In this document: piece by piece, positions 25,180 to 34,592 of the stretch | Layout: every line of letters starts with the position of its first letter | Position numbering within the stretch: position 1 is the first letter of the stretch | Made by a program: the position numbers and the translations under genes | The notes under the pieces: generated by a model | Seen by the model: the letters and a program-made list of their open reading frames with translations, nothing else | Database searches by the model: none | What the model was told of the DNA's origin: nothing | Source: Winogradskyella vidalii | Lineage (GTDB): Bacteria; Bacteroidota; Bacteroidia; Flavobacteriales; Flavobacteriaceae | DNA: 64,000 nt | Assembly: GCF_013403955.1 (NCBI RefSeq) | Contig: NZ_JABFDG010000008.1 | Span: 1 to 64,000, forward strand | Direction of reading: 5' to 3'

Positions 25180-26947
25180 TAAATTAGTCATTTACATAGG
25201 AATATTAGCAGTAGGACTTTTGTTAGGATGGTTTCTTTTTGGTAATTCATCTGCTAAAGAAACTGAACATAATCACGAAGCAACAACAGAAACCAACCAA
25301 ATGTGGACGTGTTCTATGCATCCACAAATTATGCAACCAGAAGCTGGCGATTGCCCAATTTGCGGTATGGATTTAATTCCTGCGGAAAGTAGTGCAGATG
25401 GTTTATTAGCAGACCAATTCAAGCTTACAGAAAACGCTATGGCATTGGCAAACATTCAAACGTCAATTGTTGGTAATGGTAAAACAGAAGATAATACAGT
25501 TAAACTATCAGGGAAAATTGTAGAGAATGAAGAAGCGAATGCAGTCCAAGTCAGTTATTTTTCAGGAAGAATAGAACGACTAAATGTGAGCTTTACAGGC
25601 GAAGAAGTTAGAAAAGGGCAGTTATTGGCAACTATCTATTCGCCAGAATTATATGCAGCGCAACAAGAACTCATCACAGCAGCTTCATTAAAGGAATCAC
25701 AACCTGCATTATACAAAGCTGTGCGTAACAAATTAAAATTGTGGAAGCTCTCTGAAAATCAAATTAATCAAATTGAAACTTCTGGTAAGGTTAAAGAAAA
25801 CTTTCCGGTATATGCAACGGTTTCAGGTACGGTTTCAGATAAATTAGTCGAACAAGGCGATTATATTAAACAAGGTCAACCTTTACTCAAAATAGCTAAT
25901 CTAAACACGGTTTGGGCAAATTTTGATGTGTATGAAAATCAAATCGATTTATTTAAAAAAGGACAAGAAATTTCAGTCACTACCAATACTTATTCTAATA
26001 AAGAATTCAAAGCTAAAGTAGATTTTATAGATCCTGTTTTAGATACAAGAACAAGAACTGTGAAATTAAGAGCGGTGCTTAATAATAAACAGAATGTTTT
26101 TAAGCCAGGAATGTTTGTTGAAGGAAATATTAAAGGAATTTCTTCAAGTAACGAACAAGTATTGACTATTCCATCTACAGCCGTTTTATGGACAGGAGAA
26201 CGTTCAGTTGTCTATATAAAAACAGACCCTACTCAACCTGTTTTTGAAATGCGCATTATTACATTAGGTAATCAAATTGGCGATAATTATGAGGTGTTAG
26301 AGGGTTTGAAAATTGACGATGAGATAGTAACAAATGGAACATTTACCGTTGATGCAGCAGCCCAATTACAAGGCAAAAAATCAATGATGAATAAAGAAGG
26401 TGGTAAAGTTATGACTGGTCATGAAGGACATCTTGGAATGGAAAAGGATCCTTCAGCAAATAATGAGAATCATTCTAATATGAATGAGAGGATAAAAGTT
26501 TCTAAGAACTTTCAAAATCAATTGAAAGTAGTTTTTAATGATTATATCAAATTAAAAGACGTTTTGGTTAAAGATGATACTAATAACGTAATGACAGAAT
26601 CAAAAAGACTATTGGGTAATTTATCTAAGGTTGATATGAAGCTATTAAAAGATAAAGAGGCTCATGGTCATTGGATGTCATTAGAAAAAGAAATAAAAGC
26701 ATCGGCAACATCAATTTCAAGCACATCAAATATTGAATCACAACGAAATCATTTTAAGCACCTCTCATCACATTTAATTAGTACAATTCAAACTTTTGGT
26801 ATCAATGAAAAAGTCTTTGTTGAGTTTTGTCCGATGGTAGACGATAACAATGGTGCTTTTTGGTTGAGTAGGGAAGAAAAAGTAATCAATCCATATTTTG
26901 GTGGTGCAATGCTAACCTGTGGAGAAGTAAAACAAGTAATAGAATAA
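25169..26947 (+). CDS. cusB: CusB-like periplasmic adaptor with metal-binding N-terminus and DUF3347
   Basis: 592 residues. A membrane anchor (about 6-24), then a heavy-metal-binding module WTCSMHPQI...CPICGMDLIP (about 47-71), the adaptor core with its lipoyl and beta-barrel regions (about 95-400), a histidine-rich linker (GHEGHLGMEKD), and a C-terminal DUF3347 domain (about 435-592) with FCPMVDDNNGAFW and CGEVKQVIE. It bridges the pump and TolC and can hand metal to the pump. The fused DUF3347 makes it about 190 residues longer than E. coli CusB. It lies in the same operon as the pump. Confidence 0.9.
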   Translation: MKNNKLVIYIGILAVGLLLGWFLFGNSSAKETEHNHEATTETNQMWTCSMHPQIMQPEAGDCPICGMDLIPAESSADGLLADQFKLTENAMALANIQTSIVGNGKTEDNTVKLSGKIVENEEANAVQVSYFSGRIERLNVSFTGEEVRKGQLLATIYSPELYAAQQELITAASLKESQPALYKAVRNKLKLWKLSENQINQIETSGKVKENFPVYATVSGTVSDKLVEQGDYIKQGQPLLKIANLNTVWANFDVYENQIDLFKKGQEISVTTNTYSNKEFKAKVDFIDPVLDTRTRTVKLRAVLNNKQNVFKPGMFVEGNIKGISSSNEQVLTIPSTAVLWTGERSVVYIKTDPTQPVFEMRIITLGNQIGDNYEVLEGLKIDDEIVTNGTFTVDAAAQLQGKKSMMNKEGGKVMTGHEGHLGMEKDPSANNENHSNMNERIKVSKNFQNQLKVVFNDYIKLKDVLVKDDTNNVMTESKRLLGNLSKVDMKLLKDKEAHGHWMSLEKEIKASATSISSTSNIESQRNHFKHLSSHLISTIQTFGINEKVFVEFCPMVDDNNGAFWLSREEKVINPYFGGAMLTCGEVKQVIE

Positions 26948-26968
26948 TAGCAATTAATTTTTAAAACA

Positions 26969-27415
26969 ATGAAAAAAGTAATTTTAAGTGTAGCTGTAGT
27001 AATGGCTATAGGTTTAACAAGTTGTAAAAACGAAACCAAGCAAGAAAAAGAATCAACAGAAACAAAAACGGAAGTATCTAAAGACATGGCTATGGCAGAC
27101 ATATCTTTTGGTGTTAGAGGTAATTGCGGAATGTGTAAAAAAACCATCGAAAAAGCGGTTAACAAAGTTGAAGGTGTTGCTAGTGCAAATTGGGATGTCG
27201 ATAAAAAGAAAATTGACGTGTCTTTTGATGACTCTAAAACAGATGAAATGGCAATCCATAACGCAATTGCAGCATCAGGTTATGATACTGAAAAAGTAGC
27301 AGGAAGCGAAGAAGCATATAGTAATCTGCCAGGATGTTGTAAATATGAACATGATATGGTAATGAATCAATCAGGAGATAAAAATGAAGAGGATCATTCA
27401 GACAATGACCATTAA
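26969..27415 (+). CDS. Heavy-metal-associated (HMA) lipoprotein
   Basis: 148 residues. Lipoprotein signal with lipobox GLTSC (about residue 19), a charged linker, then an HMA domain with the metal-binding loop GNCGMCKK (about 51-58) and the usual beta-alpha-beta-beta-alpha-beta length. After it come a CC pair in PGCCKY and a His/Asp-rich tail. It probably binds or shuttles copper in the periplasm for the CusAB pump. It is the last gene of the operon and is followed by a clear terminator. Confidence 0.88.
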   Translation: MKKVILSVAVVMAIGLTSCKNETKQEKESTETKTEVSKDMAMADISFGVRGNCGMCKKTIEKAVNKVEGVASANWDVDKKKIDVSFDDSKTDEMAIHNAIAASGYDTEKVAGSEEAYSNLPGCCKYEHDMVMNQSGDKNEEDHSDNDH

Positions 27416-27423
27416 TAATAATT

Positions 27424-27456
27424 ATAGAAGAGCCTTGTTAATTAAGGCTCTTCTAT
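27424..27456 (+). terminator. Rho-independent terminator of the copper operon
   Basis: A perfect 13 bp stem (ATAGAAGAGCCTT / AAGGCTCTTCTAT) with loop GTTAATT, followed by TATAAAA. Symmetric, so it may also act on the other strand. Confidence 0.8.
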
Positions 27457-27480
27457 TATAAAAGTTACATGCCTACGTTA

Positions 27481-27516
27481 TTTGCAACACCATTGCATTA
27501 AATAATGTATATCTTT
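27481..27516 (+). promoter_or_regulatory. Promoter of the second metal cluster
   Basis: TTTG (27,481-27,484) and TATCTTTG (27,509-27,516) match the Bacteroidota -33 and -7 boxes. The transcript should begin near 27,521-27,523, at or next to the ATG at 27,523. This makes the upstream in-frame ATG at 27,505, which lies inside the promoter, an unlikely start. Confidence 0.65.
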
Positions 27517-27522
27517 GCTACG

Positions 27523-27834
27523 ATGAAATTTTTAGCCTTCATATTATCAATTTATATTTTCGCGCTTAATTTAGCACCTTGCGAAGATAATGCTACGCTT
27601 GATAATGAGGTGCAAACTGAGATTTCACAAGGTATGGGCAATGACCATCAGCACCAAGATTCAGATTTATGTTCGCCTTTTTGTATTTGCCAATGTTGCC
27701 ATATAAATGCAACATATTTTCAATTTGCAGATTTAAAATTTAATTTTCCTTATATATCTACTCAAGATTTTCTTTACTTAAATGGTACAGAAAAAGATTT
27801 TACTACTTCCATTTTACAGCCACCTAGGGCTTAA
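27523..27834 (+). CDS. DUF6660 family protein
   Basis: 103 residues from the Met at 27,523; an ATG 18 bp further up lies inside the promoter. Signal peptide (about 1-17), then a Cys/His-rich central stretch (DHQHQDSDLCSPFCICQCC) and a short C-terminal domain. This matches DUF6660, small periplasmic proteins found at the start of cobalt/zinc/cadmium efflux operons in Flavobacteriaceae. The Cys/His cluster suggests metal binding. Its stop codon lies inside the 5' arm of the structured leader that precedes the fused pump gene. Confidence 0.8.
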   Translation: MKFLAFILSIYIFALNLAPCEDNATLDNEVQTEISQGMGNDHQHQDSDLCSPFCICQCCHINATYFQFADLKFNFPYISTQDFLYLNGTEKDFTTSILQPPRA

Positions 27835-27947
27835 TTCAGTTTTTTTAAGGATAACTATATCCAATTTCAAGCCTATTATGGCTCTTTTCATTTCGAGTAA
27901 TTCTAATTTTCATTTTAGAATTATATCGAGAAGTTTAACTGAATTAA
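27831..27947 (+). promoter_or_regulatory. Structured intergenic leader upstream of the fused RND pump
   Basis: An 11 bp perfect outer stem, TTAATTCAGTT (27,831-27,841) and AACTGAATTAA (27,937-27,947), encloses three hairpins: GGATA-acta-TATCC (about 27,848-27,861), AGCC-tattat-GGCT, and TAATTCTAA / TTAGAATTA extended by TCGA / TCGA (about 27,893-27,929). The ATG of the pump gene is 11 bp after the outer stem. As RNA this would be a closed multibranch junction of about 117 nt, a layout seen in riboswitches and attenuators. Nothing in it matches a known class that I can name. Confidence 0.5.
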
Positions 27948-27957
27948 CACACTTTCT

Positions 27958-30900
27958 ATGATTAATAAAATCATTGATTTTTCAATCAATAACAAATTCA
28001 TTATTGGTTTGCTAACGCTTACCATTGTTGGAGCAGGTATTTGGAGTATGACCCAAGTACCAATCGATGCTGTTCCAGATATTACCAACAACCAAGTACA
28101 AGTCATTACACAAGCACCAAATTTAGGAACAGAGGATATCGAGCAAATCATAACCTATCCAGTAGAGGTAGCAATGAGCAATCTACCTAATGTCCAAGAA
28201 ATTCGTTCCATTTCTCGTTTTGGCTTATCAGTTGTTACCATAGTTTTTGACGATGATATGGGAACGTATCTACCGCGTCAATTAGTCGCTGAAAAACTCA
28301 ACGACATTAAAGGACATATTCCCGAGGGATTCGGAGAACCTTCAATGGGGCCTATTTCATCTGGTCTTGGAGAAATATATCAATACACACTTAAAGTCAA
28401 ACCAGAATATAAGGATAAATATTCGGTTACTGATTTGCGCACCATGCAAGATTGGATAGTACAACGTCAAATGGCAATGGTTGAGGGTGTTGTTGAAGTT
28501 AATGCTATTGGCGGAAAAATTAAGCAATATGAAGTCGCTGTCGATCCAAATGAGTTGCGAGCAATCGGATTAACAATTACCGATGTCTTTGAAGCGTTGG
28601 AAAACAACAATCAAAATACAGGTGGTGCATATATCGAAAAGAACCATCAAGCCAATTTTATTCGTGGCGAAGGCTTAGTGCGTAGTTTGGATGATATTAA
28701 AAAAATTACAGTAAAAAATATAAATAATATCCCTATAACTATTCGAGACATTGCCAAAGTGCAATTTGGCTCTGCCATTCGTTACGGCGCATTAACACAA
28801 GATGGCGAAGGCGAAGTTGTAGGTGGTTTGGTAATGATGCTTAAAGGGGCTAATTCAAACGATGTTATCGAGAATGTAAAAGAGCGCATGGCTCAAATAG
28901 AAAAGTCATTACCAGAAGGTGTAATTATTGAACCTTTATTAGACCGAAGTAAATTAATAGCAGAAACTACATCAACTGTAGCAACAAACCTTATTGAAGG
29001 CGCATTAATTGTAATATTTGTACTCATTTTTTTATTAGGAAACTGGCGAGGTGGTTTAATAGTAGCATCCACTATCCCATTATCGTTGTTGTTTGCCTTT
29101 ATATTGATGAATGTATTTGACGTGTGGGCAAACCTAATGAGCTTAGGTGCGATTGATTTTGGAATTATTGTAGATGGAGCAGTAATAATAGTTGAAAGTA
29201 CTGTATTTCTCATTACATCCCAAGTACTAAAAAAGAAGAGCCTTACAACAAAAGAAAGGGATAAAGTGGCTTCAAATGCTTCAAAAAAAATGATGAATGC
29301 TGCGTTTTTCGGTCAGCTTATTATCCTTATTGTTTTTCTTCCAATTCTGGCTTTACAAGGTATTGAAGGGAAAATGTTTAAACCAATGGCATTGACTTTC
29401 ATTTTCGCAATGATTGGCGCCATGGTGCTTTGTTTGACCTATGTACCAATGATGTCTGCCTTGATTTTAAGAGCACCAAAAAATGACAAAAAATCTTATG
29501 GCGACAAATTTGTGCATTGGGTAGAACGTAAATACCAACCTTTATTAGAAAAAGCCCTAAAAAAAGGAAAACTAATAATAGGTATTTCTGTTGTTCTATT
29601 CGGTTTTGCAGTCTTTATATTTACTCGAATGGGTGGCGAATTTATACCACAACTTGATGAAGGCGATATTGCATTTCACGCTATTTTAAAACCTGGCAGT
29701 TCCCTTACTGAAACTATTGAAACGACTACAAAAATTGAACAAATTGTAAAGGCAAAGTTTCCAGAAGTTGAAAAAATTGTAAGTCGAATTGGTGTTGCTG
29801 AAATTCCAACAGACCCAATGCCAATGGATTTGGCTGATGTTTTTGTAATTCTGAAGCCAAAAAGCGAATGGACAACAGCCACTACAAAAGATGAATTGAT
29901 AGAGAAGATGAAAGAAGCGGTTGAAATCGTTCCAGGTGTCAACTATGAATTTACACAACCTATCGAAATGCGCTTCAACGAATTACTAGAAGGTGTTAGA
30001 GAGGACATTGCTATAAAACTTTATGGAGAAGATATAAATGTACTGTCTCAAAAAGCAGAAGAAATATCTCAAATTATTGCAGGTACAGAAGGTATTGGAG
30101 ATATGAAAGCCGAAGCCACAACAGGCTTACCACAAATGACCATTACCTACAATAGAAATAAATTAGCACAATACGGACTGCAAATAAACACCTTAAATCA
30201 AATTGTTCAATCGGCTTTTGCAGGTGGTACAGCAGGAATTATTTTTGAAGGCGAAAAGCGATTCGATTTAGTGGTAAGATTAAATTCTCAAAACCGAAAG
30301 GATATCTCAGATGTTCAAAATTTATATATCAATTTACCGTCTGGTACTCAAATTCCACTTCGTGAAGTTGCTGATATAAGCTACAAAGCAGGCCCAATGC
30401 AAATAAGTAGGGATAATACAAACAGAAGGACCTATGTTGGTATTAATGTAAGAGGACGTGATGTAAAATCTTTAGTAACCGAGATTAAATCAAAGTTAGA
30501 TGCTAAACTTGAATTACCAACTGGCTATTTTATTAGGTATGGTGGTGCATTTGAAAACTTAGAACGTGCAAGTAACAGATTGCAAACTGTAGTTCCAATT
30601 GCGTTATTACTCATTTTTGTACTTATTTATTTTGCTTTAAAATCGTTGCCACAAACCTTAATGATTTATATCGCAATTCCTATGGCAACCATTGGTGGTG
30701 TAGTAGCATTGTGGTTAAGGGATATGCCCTTTAGTATTTCGGCAGGTGTAGGTTTTATTGTTTTGTTTGGCGTCGCTGTTCTTAACGGTCTGGTAATGAT
30801 AAGCGGGCTGAATGAGTTAAAAGAAGAAGGTGTTACCAATCTTAAAGATAGAATTATAGAAGGTACAAAACGAAGAATTAGGCCAATTATGCTGACGGCT

Positions 30901-32292
30901 TTTACAGATGTTTTAGGGTTTTTACCTATGGCAATTTCAGCATCAGCTGGTGCAGAAGTGCAGCGACCTTTAGCAACTGTTGTAATTGGAGGTTTATTAA
31001 CCTCTACATTATTAACATTGTTCGTTTTACCTATATTATATCATTGGGTAGAAAACAAATCATTCAACTTAAGAGCAAATAAAAAAGCGATTACAGTTAC
31101 TGCAATGGTCGCTTTTATGTTTTTGTTACCAATAACAGGAAACGCCCAAGAAGTTAACGATACGTTGCCAACTATTTCCATGAATGAAGCTGTTAAATTA
31201 TCAAAAGAAAATTTTCCGCTTTTAAAACAAAAGCAATTAGAAATCACAAAACAGGAACAACTAAAAGCTACAGCTTATGATTTTGGTACAACTCAGATTT
31301 TTACAGTAGGCGAGGAAGTTAATAGCGGAAATGGTATTTATACGGCTATCGGAATTGGTCAAAGTAACATTGATGTGTTTGGTATTTCTGCAAAAAAGCG
31401 CTTGCAAGAACAACGCATTCAATTAGCTCAAAAAGCGTTTCAGCTTTCAGAATTAGATTTAGAATTGGAAGTGAAAAAGGCGTGGGCAAATGCCTTGCAG
31501 AGTAAAAGGAATTATAATTTATACAAAGAGTTAGATTCTATATATACCAATTTTGAAAAAGCAGTAGCATTGAATTTTGAAGTAGAAGCTATTTCAAGGT
31601 TAGAATATTCAGCAGCTAAAAATCAAGCCTTACAGATTCAAAATAGATTTATGCAATCAAAAAGTGACTATGCTATTGCATTACAACAGTTAAATCTATG
31701 GCTGGTTTCTGATACATTCTATAGTGTTCCTAATGATTTTGAAATTACTAACGACATTGATGTTAATACGTTTAACCTAGAAGAGCATCCCTTAAATAGC
31801 ATAGCACAATTACAGGTAACAGAAGCAGAAGCAACATATAAGGCTGCCAAAGCAGATAATTTACCCAAGTTAAATCTTCAAGGTGGTTTACAAAACGTAA
31901 ATGGTAACTCAGGTTTTTACACCTATCAAGCAGGTATTTCATTTCCTTTTTTATCAAGCACAAATAAAGCGAAAGTTAAAACCGCAAAAATCGATAAGGA
32001 AATTGCAGAAACGAACATTCAGTTCAAAAAACAAGACCTACAATCCAAGTTTCTACAATCAAAAGAGAATTATCAAAAATGGAAAACGTCTTGGCTTTTC
32101 TATAAAAATGAGGTGTTACCACTTGTGAAAGAACAAAAAGTGGGTGCTTTATTTGCCTATAAAGAAGGAGAGGTAGATTATACAGGGTTTACACAACTCA
32201 TAAAAGAAGCTATTCAATCTGAATTACAAGCTCAAGAAGCATTAATAAATTATTTAGGAAGTACATTTCAACTACAATATTTTAATAAATAA
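27958..32292 (+). CDS. CzcA-like RND metal pump fused to a TolC-family channel
   Basis: 1444 residues. Residues 1 to about 1035 are a complete heavy-metal RND pump: first helix about 12-30, TM4 with GAIDFGIIVDGAVIIVES, second half beginning GGEFIPQLDEGDIAF, end LYHWVENKSF. A hydrophobic segment (about 1045-1062, AMVAFMFLLPITGNAQ) that looks like a signal peptide with a cleavage site follows, and then a TolC-type domain (about 1065-1444) with long coiled segments. Such CzcA-CzcC fusions are known in Bacteroidota; the internal signal may be cleaved to release the channel. Substrate is probably Co/Zn/Cd, judged from the Fur-like regulator and the ZntA-type ATPase downstream. Confidence 0.9.
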   Translation: MINKIIDFSINNKFIIGLLTLTIVGAGIWSMTQVPIDAVPDITNNQVQVITQAPNLGTEDIEQIITYPVEVAMSNLPNVQEIRSISRFGLSVVTIVFDDDMGTYLPRQLVAEKLNDIKGHIPEGFGEPSMGPISSGLGEIYQYTLKVKPEYKDKYSVTDLRTMQDWIVQRQMAMVEGVVEVNAIGGKIKQYEVAVDPNELRAIGLTITDVFEALENNNQNTGGAYIEKNHQANFIRGEGLVRSLDDIKKITVKNINNIPITIRDIAKVQFGSAIRYGALTQDGEGEVVGGLVMMLKGANSNDVIENVKERMAQIEKSLPEGVIIEPLLDRSKLIAETTSTVATNLIEGALIVIFVLIFLLGNWRGGLIVASTIPLSLLFAFILMNVFDVWANLMSLGAIDFGIIVDGAVIIVESTVFLITSQVLKKKSLTTKERDKVASNASKKMMNAAFFGQLIILIVFLPILALQGIEGKMFKPMALTFIFAMIGAMVLCLTYVPMMSALILRAPKNDKKSYGDKFVHWVERKYQPLLEKALKKGKLIIGISVVLFGFAVFIFTRMGGEFIPQLDEGDIAFHAILKPGSSLTETIETTTKIEQIVKAKFPEVEKIVSRIGVAEIPTDPMPMDLADVFVILKPKSEWTTATTKDELIEKMKEAVEIVPGVNYEFTQPIEMRFNELLEGVREDIAIKLYGEDINVLSQKAEEISQIIAGTEGIGDMKAEATTGLPQMTITYNRNKLAQYGLQINTLNQIVQSAFAGGTAGIIFEGEKRFDLVVRLNSQNRKDISDVQNLYINLPSGTQIPLREVADISYKAGPMQISRDNTNRRTYVGINVRGRDVKSLVTEIKSKLDAKLELPTGYFIRYGGAFENLERASNRLQTVVPIALLLIFVLIYFALKSLPQTLMIYIAIPMATIGGVVALWLRDMPFSISAGVGFIVLFGVAVLNGLVMISGLNELKEEGVTNLKDRIIEGTKRRIRPIMLTAFTDVLGFLPMAISASAGAEVQRPLATVVIGGLLTSTLLTLFVLPILYHWVENKSFNLRANKKAITVTAMVAFMFLLPITGNAQEVNDTLPTISMNEAVKLSKENFPLLKQKQLEITKQEQLKATAYDFGTTQIFTVGEEVNSGNGIYTAIGIGQSNIDVFGISAKKRLQEQRIQLAQKAFQLSELDLELEVKKAWANALQSKRNYNLYKELDSIYTNFEKAVALNFEVEAISRLEYSAAKNQALQIQNRFMQSKSDYAIALQQLNLWLVSDTFYSVPNDFEITNDIDVNTFNLEEHPLNSIAQLQVTEAEATYKAAKADNLPKLNLQGGLQNVNGNSGFYTYQAGISFPFLSSTNKAKVKTAKIDKEIAETNIQFKKQDLQSKFLQSKENYQKWKTSWLFYKNEVLPLVKEQKVGALFAYKEGEVDYTGFTQLIKEAIQSELQAQEALINYLGSTFQLQYFNK

Positions 32293-32296
32293 GAAA

Positions 32297-33496
32297 ATGA
32301 AAAACACACGATATATAATCTTAGCACTACTAACAGTTTTAGTTGTTGCTTGTGGAAATAAAGAAAGCCACAAAGAAGGCGATGGTCATGCTCACAATGA
32401 AGATGCAAAGCCAGAAGCTGAAGAAGCTCATAGTGATGAAGAAGAAGTGATGCTATCACAGAAACAGTTTGATGCCTTAAAAATGAAAACAGACACCTTA
32501 GCATTGCGTAATATGAGCGGTTATGTAGAAGCTAATGGCACATTGGAAGTACCACCACAAAACGAAGCGGCTATTACGTCTGTTGTTGGTGCAAATGTGG
32601 TATCTATAAAAGTAATTGAAGGCGATAAAGTTAATAAAGGTCAAGTAGTTGCCTATCTATCACATCCTAATATTATAAAAATGCAGACTGATTATTTGAA
32701 TGCTTTTAGCAACAGTAATTTTTTAAAGAAGAACTATGAACGTCAACAAAAATTATATGATGCAGGAGTTGGCTCTGGTGCAAATTTTCAAAAAGCAGAA
32801 GCGGAATATGATGCCTCTAAAGCGATGGTAAATGGATTGGAAGCGCAATTAAGACTATTAAACATAAACACGTCATCAGTACGAAATGGGACAATTGCTC
32901 AAAGCATATCATTAAGAAGTCCAATAGAAGGTTTTGTACAAAAAGTTGAGGTTAAAATAGGACAATATGTAGAACCACAAACCGAACTTTTCGAAATCGT
33001 AAACACGCATCACGTTCACGCGGACTTAATGGTGTTCGAAAAAGACGTTTATAAAGTTAAAAAAGGTCAAAAAGTGATTTTCAATTTACAGTCTAATACA
33101 GACGAAGATCTTACAGCAGAAATCTACTCGGTAAGTAAAATTTTTGAAGATAATCCTAAAGCCCTTCACGTACATGCTGAAATTGAAAACAAAAAAGGAA
33201 ATCTAATTCCAGGAATGTATATAAAAGGTAAAATTCAAGTTGAGAATGCAGAAACAAATGCACTACCAGAAAGTGCTATTATAAAAGAGGGCGATAGATT
33301 TTATGTTTTTTCAGTAGAAAGAGAAGATGAAGATTGGAGTTTTAAACCTATTGAAGTGCTTTTAGGAGCAAAAGATGGCAATTGGATAGCTGTTCAATTT
33401 ACTGAAGAACTAGATAAAACTACAAGGTTTGCCTATAATAATGCGTATTATTTAATTGCTGAAATGAAAAAAGGAGAAGCAGAACACGAACATTAA
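32297..33496 (+). CDS. CzcB-like periplasmic adaptor lipoprotein
   Basis: 399 residues, 4 bp after the pump gene. Lipobox VVACGN at residue 19, then a His/Glu-rich metal-binding stretch (about 25-55, many H and E). The adaptor core follows, with a helical hairpin around 130-190 and lipoyl and beta-barrel parts to about 370. It ends in a short KKGEAEHEH tail. It links the pump to the outer-membrane channel and probably senses or delivers the metal. Confidence 0.9.
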   Translation: MKNTRYIILALLTVLVVACGNKESHKEGDGHAHNEDAKPEAEEAHSDEEEVMLSQKQFDALKMKTDTLALRNMSGYVEANGTLEVPPQNEAAITSVVGANVVSIKVIEGDKVNKGQVVAYLSHPNIIKMQTDYLNAFSNSNFLKKNYERQQKLYDAGVGSGANFQKAEAEYDASKAMVNGLEAQLRLLNINTSSVRNGTIAQSISLRSPIEGFVQKVEVKIGQYVEPQTELFEIVNTHHVHADLMVFEKDVYKVKKGQKVIFNLQSNTDEDLTAEIYSVSKIFEDNPKALHVHAEIENKKGNLIPGMYIKGKIQVENAETNALPESAIIKEGDRFYVFSVEREDEDWSFKPIEVLLGAKDGNWIAVQFTEELDKTTRFAYNNAYYLIAEMKKGEAEHEH

Positions 33497-33499
33497 ATT

Positions 33500-33916
33500 A
33501 TGAAAACAATAGAACAATTTTTAGAGTCAAAAAACATACGAGTAACGGCAATGCGTTTATTAATTTATAAGTTCCTTGCAGAAAAACAAGTTGCAGTTAC
33601 ATTGAGCGATATAGAAAATGCCTTTGAGAAAGCAGATAGAACAACGTTGTACAGAACCATTAAAACATTTGAAGAAAAAGCTATCGTTCATCAAATAGAC
33701 GATGGCACAGGAATTAATAAATATGCTTTGTGTGAAAAGGGTTGTAATTGCGAGATTGAAACCGATTTGCATTTGCATTTTCATTGTAATAACTGTAATG
33801 AAACCATTTGTTTAACAGAACATAAAATCCCTCAAATTAAAGTGCCTGACGGTTTTGTTTCAGAAAATGTAAACTTGGTAGTAAAAGGGATTTGTGATAA
33901 GTGTAGTGGTCAATAA
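33500..33916 (+). CDS. Fur-family metal-responsive repressor
   Basis: 138 residues. N-terminal winged helix with the recognition segment DRTTLYRTIKTFEEK (about 50-65), C-terminal dimerisation domain with HLHFHCNNC (about 92-100) and CDKC near 135, giving two CxxC pairs for structural zinc. The histidines between them are the likely regulatory metal site. It follows the adaptor gene by 3 bp, so it belongs to the czc-type operon and probably regulates it in response to zinc or a related metal. Zur-like rather than iron-Fur by context only. Confidence 0.88.
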   Translation: MKTIEQFLESKNIRVTAMRLLIYKFLAEKQVAVTLSDIENAFEKADRTTLYRTIKTFEEKAIVHQIDDGTGINKYALCEKGCNCEIETDLHLHFHCNNCNETICLTEHKIPQIKVPDGFVSENVNLVVKGICDKCSGQ

Positions 33917-33979
33917 ATGCACTTCCATTGCATAGATATTTAAAGCATTTTTGTTGTAAATAATCAAAATAAAAAATCG

Positions 33980-34564
33980 ATGTTGCTATTTAGTTTTCAA
34001 GTCGTTTACTTTTTGCTCGTATTTGTCGTAAGGTCATTGTTGTTAAAAAGTAAAACAGGCATTAATCCATTGACCTTTAATAAAGCTGATGATGCTCATG
34101 GTTTTAATGGAAAGGTATTTACTGCTATAACGTTTATTGAGTTGATTATTGTTGGTATTTACGCTTTTAAGATTGAGTGGTATAAATACTTACTTCCTTT
34201 TTGGTATATAGAAAATGAAATTTTATCTATAATTGGTTGGGGATTTTTAATTATTTCTCTAATCGTAGTTTGGATTGCTCAATCACATATGGCTAATTCG
34301 TGGAGAATTGGAATTGATGAAAAAAATAAGACAAAACTTGTAACTAAAGGATTATTTTCAATTTCCAGAAACCCAATCTTTCTAGGAATTATGATTGCGA
34401 ATATGGGATTGTTTTTGGTCATTCCAAATGCTTTTACACTATTGATAATTTCATTATCAACTATAAGTATAAATACACAAATTAGGTTAGAAGAAGAATT
34501 TTTGAAAAGAGAGTTTGGAAAGGATTATTTTGAGTATGCAAAAAAAGTGAGAAGGTGGATATAA
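33980..34564 (+). CDS. Isoprenylcysteine carboxyl methyltransferase-like membrane protein
   Basis: 194 residues with five membrane helices and the conserved C-terminal signature of the ICMT/phospholipid methyltransferase superfamily: LVTKGLFSISRNPIFLG (about 121-137), then EEEFLKREFGKDYFEYAKKVRRWI. Members bind S-adenosylmethionine. In bacteria the substrate is usually unknown, and genes of this type often sit beside metal-ATPase genes, as here. Located 63 bp after the Fur gene and 28 bp before the ATPase gene. Confidence 0.82.
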   Translation: MLLFSFQVVYFLLVFVVRSLLLKSKTGINPLTFNKADDAHGFNGKVFTAITFIELIIVGIYAFKIEWYKYLLPFWYIENEILSIIGWGFLIISLIVVWIAQSHMANSWRIGIDEKNKTKLVTKGLFSISRNPIFLGIMIANMGLFLVIPNAFTLLIISLSTISINTQIRLEEEFLKREFGKDYFEYAKKVRRWI

Positions 34565-34592
34565 ACAATTTTAAATTTGAAGTATTAAATTA

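Noticed and set aside
27831-27947. Calling the leader a NiCo (czcD) riboswitch
   Set aside because: The layout is only generally similar and I see no conserved riboswitch sequence; the AT-rich stems may act at DNA level.
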